Part shown: piece after piece, positions 5,810 to 6,727 of the stretch
How positions within the stretch are numbered: the stretch's first letter is position 1
Layout of the letters: each line of letters begins with the position of its first letter
Made by a program: the position numbers and the translations under genes
Notes under the pieces: model-generated
What the model was told of the DNA's origin: nothing
The model's database searches: none
The model's input: only the letters and a program-made list of their open reading frames with translations
DNA from: an uncultured Oscillospiraceae bacterium
GTDB lineage: Bacteria; Bacillota; Clostridia; Oscillospirales; Oscillospiraceae
Assembly: GCA_900769835.1 (NCBI GenBank)
Contig: CAAGIE010000092.1
Location: 1 to 6,727, forward strand
Length of the DNA: 6,727 bases
Direction of reading: 5' to 3'

Positions 5810-6508
5810 TTATTGTGATTTTCCTTTATTCTTTTGACGATCGATCATTCGGTGTAATGCGTTCAACGCATCACTCAGACCACCGAGTTTATCGATCAGA
5901 CCAGAATCCACGGCATCCTTGCCATACAGGATCGTTCCAACATCTGTTGCCATCTCCCCCGTTGCCATCATATACTTCTCAAATTGCTCTTTTGAGATAT
6001 GGGAATTTGTGGTCACGAAGTCAGCGATCTGTTCCTGAATTCGCTGGAAATATCGGAATGTTTGGGGTGCGCCCACCACAAGCCCCGTCATTCTCACCGG
6101 ATGGACTGTCATACTGGCTGTCGGGGTAATAAACGATTTCTTTGTGCATACCGCCAAAGGAATACCAATAGAATGTCCGCCACCCAAAACAAGAGAAACC
6201 GTGGGCTTACGCATGCCTGCGATCATTTCGGCAATGGCAAGTCCCGCCTCGATATCTCCTCCCACGGTATTTAACAGCAAAAGCAAGCCTTCGATCTCGT
6301 CGCTTTCCTCAATGCCGGCTAAAAGCGGAAGAATGTGTTCGTATTTTGTTGTTTTTGCAGTTTCGGGCAGCACCTGATGACCTTCGATTTGACCAATGAT
6401 CGTCAGTGTATAGATCGTACCCTTGCTATTTTGCGTTAAATCACTGCCAAGTTCAATAATCTGCTCGCGATTTTCTTGTTGGATCTTGGGATCGTCGCTG
6501 ATGTTCAT
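5810..6508 (-). CDS. tepA: TepA, ClpP-fold serine protease (translocation-enhancing protein)
   Basis: This 232-residue protein of the ClpP/crotonase fold closely resembles Bacillus subtilis TepA (YmfB), reported as a protein-translocation-enhancing, SppA/ClpP-related peptidase. Shared stretches include LTIIGQIEGH (35-44), TTKYEH (53-58), IEGLLLLLNTVGGDIEAGLAIAEM (72-95), KPTVSLVLGGGHSIGIP (101-117), MTVHPVRMTGLVVGAPQTF (133-151) and GKDAVDSGLID (196-206). By analogy with ClpP the catalytic triad is Ser113 in GGGHSIG, His136 in TVHPVR and probably Asp189. No signal peptide or membrane segment is seen, so it is cytoplasmic. GGAGG at 6516-6520 lies 7 nt from the ATG at 6508 and only 1 nt from the ATG at 6514, so 6508 is chosen; the frame extends without support to 6574. 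Lying just upstream of ftsK/spoIIIE is the arrangement known from Bacillus. Confidence 0.95.
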   Translation of the reverse strand: MNISDDPKIQQENREQIIELGSDLTQNSKGTIYTLTIIGQIEGHQVLPETAKTTKYEHILPLLAGIEESDEIEGLLLLLNTVGGDIEAGLAIAEMIAGMRKPTVSLVLGGGHSIGIPLAVCTKKSFITPTASMTVHPVRMTGLVVGAPQTFRYFQRIQEQIADFVTTNSHISKEQFEKYMMATGEMATDVGTILYGKDAVDSGLIDKLGGLSDALNALHRMIDRQKNKGKSQ

Positions 6509-6515
6509 ATTCATT

Positions 6516-6520
6516 CCTCC
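6516..6520 (-). promoter_or_regulatory. Ribosome binding site deciding the tepA start
   Basis: The minus strand reads AATGGAGGAATGAATATGAAC. GGAGG is 7 nt from the second ATG (6506-6508) and only 1 nt from the first (6512-6514). The longer frame to 6574 would translate the site itself and cross the divergent promoters. Confidence 0.8.
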
Positions 6521-6554
6521 ATTCTTTGTTAGAATGCCCGGTTTTCTTGTAATA

Positions 6555-6584
6555 ATTCTATTGAAAAATACCATTATGTGTCGT
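6555..6584 (-). promoter_or_regulatory. Weak candidate sigma-A promoter of tepA
   Basis: On the minus strand ACGACA (6579-6584, four of six to TTGACA) is followed by an 18-nt spacer and TAGAAT (6555-6560, five of six to TATAAT). The leader to the tepA start would be about 40 nt. The -35 is poor. It almost entirely overlaps the opposing plus-strand promoter, which is the interesting part if real. Confidence 0.3.
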
Positions 6585-6589
6585 ACAAT
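6561..6589 (+). promoter_or_regulatory. Sigma-A promoter of the TSCPD-domain gene
   Basis: TTGAAA (6561-6566), exactly 17 nt, then TACAAT (6584-6589): each hexamer matches consensus at five of six with ideal spacing. Transcription would start near 6596, about 20 nt before the ATG at 6617, leaving room for the AAAGGAG ribosome binding site (6603-6609). Confidence 0.75.
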
Positions 6590-6616
6590 GATAGAAAACC
6601 CGAAAGGAGATTATTT

Positions 6617-6727
6617 ATGAGTTACGAATATACAACAAAGGGCACTTGCTCCCGCCAGATCTTGTTTGATGTTGAGGATGGCAAGGTGCGCAACGTGCAG
6701 TACATCGGTGGCTGCAACGGCAACCTG
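6617..6727 (+). CDS. TIGR03905-like TSCPD-domain protein, N-terminal part
   Basis: This frame runs off the window end after 37 residues: MSYEYTTKGTCSRQILFDVE, then DGKVRNVQYIGGCNGNL. The pattern Y-x-T-x-G-x-CS-R-x-I-x-F-x-x-x-(E)DG-x-V-x-N-V-x-(F/Y)-x-GGCNGNL is typical of the small (about 80-90 residue) TSCPD-domain proteins of the TIGR03905 family, related to the C-terminal domain of some ribonucleotide reductases; their exact role is not established. Cys11 and Cys33 are visible. The final Cys-containing TSCPD motif lies outside the window. The start is supported by AAAGGAG at 6603-6609 with a 7-nt spacer and a strong promoter upstream. It is divergent from tepA and the only real plus-strand gene here. 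Confidence 0.85.
   Translation, partial: MSYEYTTKGTCSRQILFDVEDGKVRNVQYIGGCNGNL

Noticed and set aside
6509..6574. N-terminal extension of tepA (22 residues)
   Set aside because: It would translate the GGAGG site and the -10/-35 region of the divergent promoters, and TepA similarity begins well after the 6508 start.
1..6727. Mobile elements, CRISPR arrays, tRNA/rRNA or integration sites
   Set aside because: No transposase or integrase, direct-repeat array, tRNA-like fold or rRNA segment was seen. Gene order is consistent with a stable core chromosome region.

Overview
The window is a fragment of a low-to-moderate-GC, spore-forming Firmicutes chromosome, most likely a member of the Clostridia. 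Four things point there: a spoIIIA sporulation operon, a SpoIIIE/FtsK-type DNA translocase, a TepA-type ClpP-fold protease, and strong AGGAGG ribosome binding sites. Nothing suggests a plasmid, phage or transposon. The first 19 bases are not genomic: they match the Illumina TruSeq adapter exactly, so this is the untrimmed end of a draft (possibly metagenomic) contig.

All complete genes lie on the minus strand, so transcription runs from high to low coordinates. Near the right end, a divergent promoter region (about 6509-6616) separates a plus-strand gene, cut off by the window end and encoding a TIGR03905-like TSCPD-domain protein, from the minus-strand group. That group begins with tepA (5810-6508), then a divergent UppP/BacA-like membrane protein (4916-5740), then the ftsK/spoIIIE translocase (2308-4905). 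The last two are tightly coupled: the uppP-like stop codon overlaps the Shine-Dalgarno of ftsK. After 76 nt comes an orphan ECF-transporter S component (1647-2231), closed by a clear intrinsic terminator (1601-1633).

Immediately past that terminator, a candidate sigma-E promoter (1573-1600) would start spoIIIA. spoIIIAA (ATPase), spoIIIAB and spoIIIAC follow with gaps of 2-3 nt, and spoIIIAC runs into the adapter. SpoIIIE/FtsK pumps the chromosome into the forespore, and the SpoIIIA proteins form the mother-cell side of the channel that supports the engulfed forespore, so two sporulation functions sit side by side in separate transcription units.

Three genes (spoIIIAA, the uppP-like gene and tepA) have in-frame upstream start codons that should be passed over for internal ATGs with correctly spaced Shine-Dalgarno sequences. 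No intergenic stretch exceeds 300 bases, and I see no tRNA, rRNA, CRISPR array, insertion sequence or riboswitch. Most of the window is ordinary housekeeping and sporulation content. The main oddity is the UppP-like protein, which has lost both glutamates of the family's first catalytic motif while keeping the Ser, His and Arg positions.
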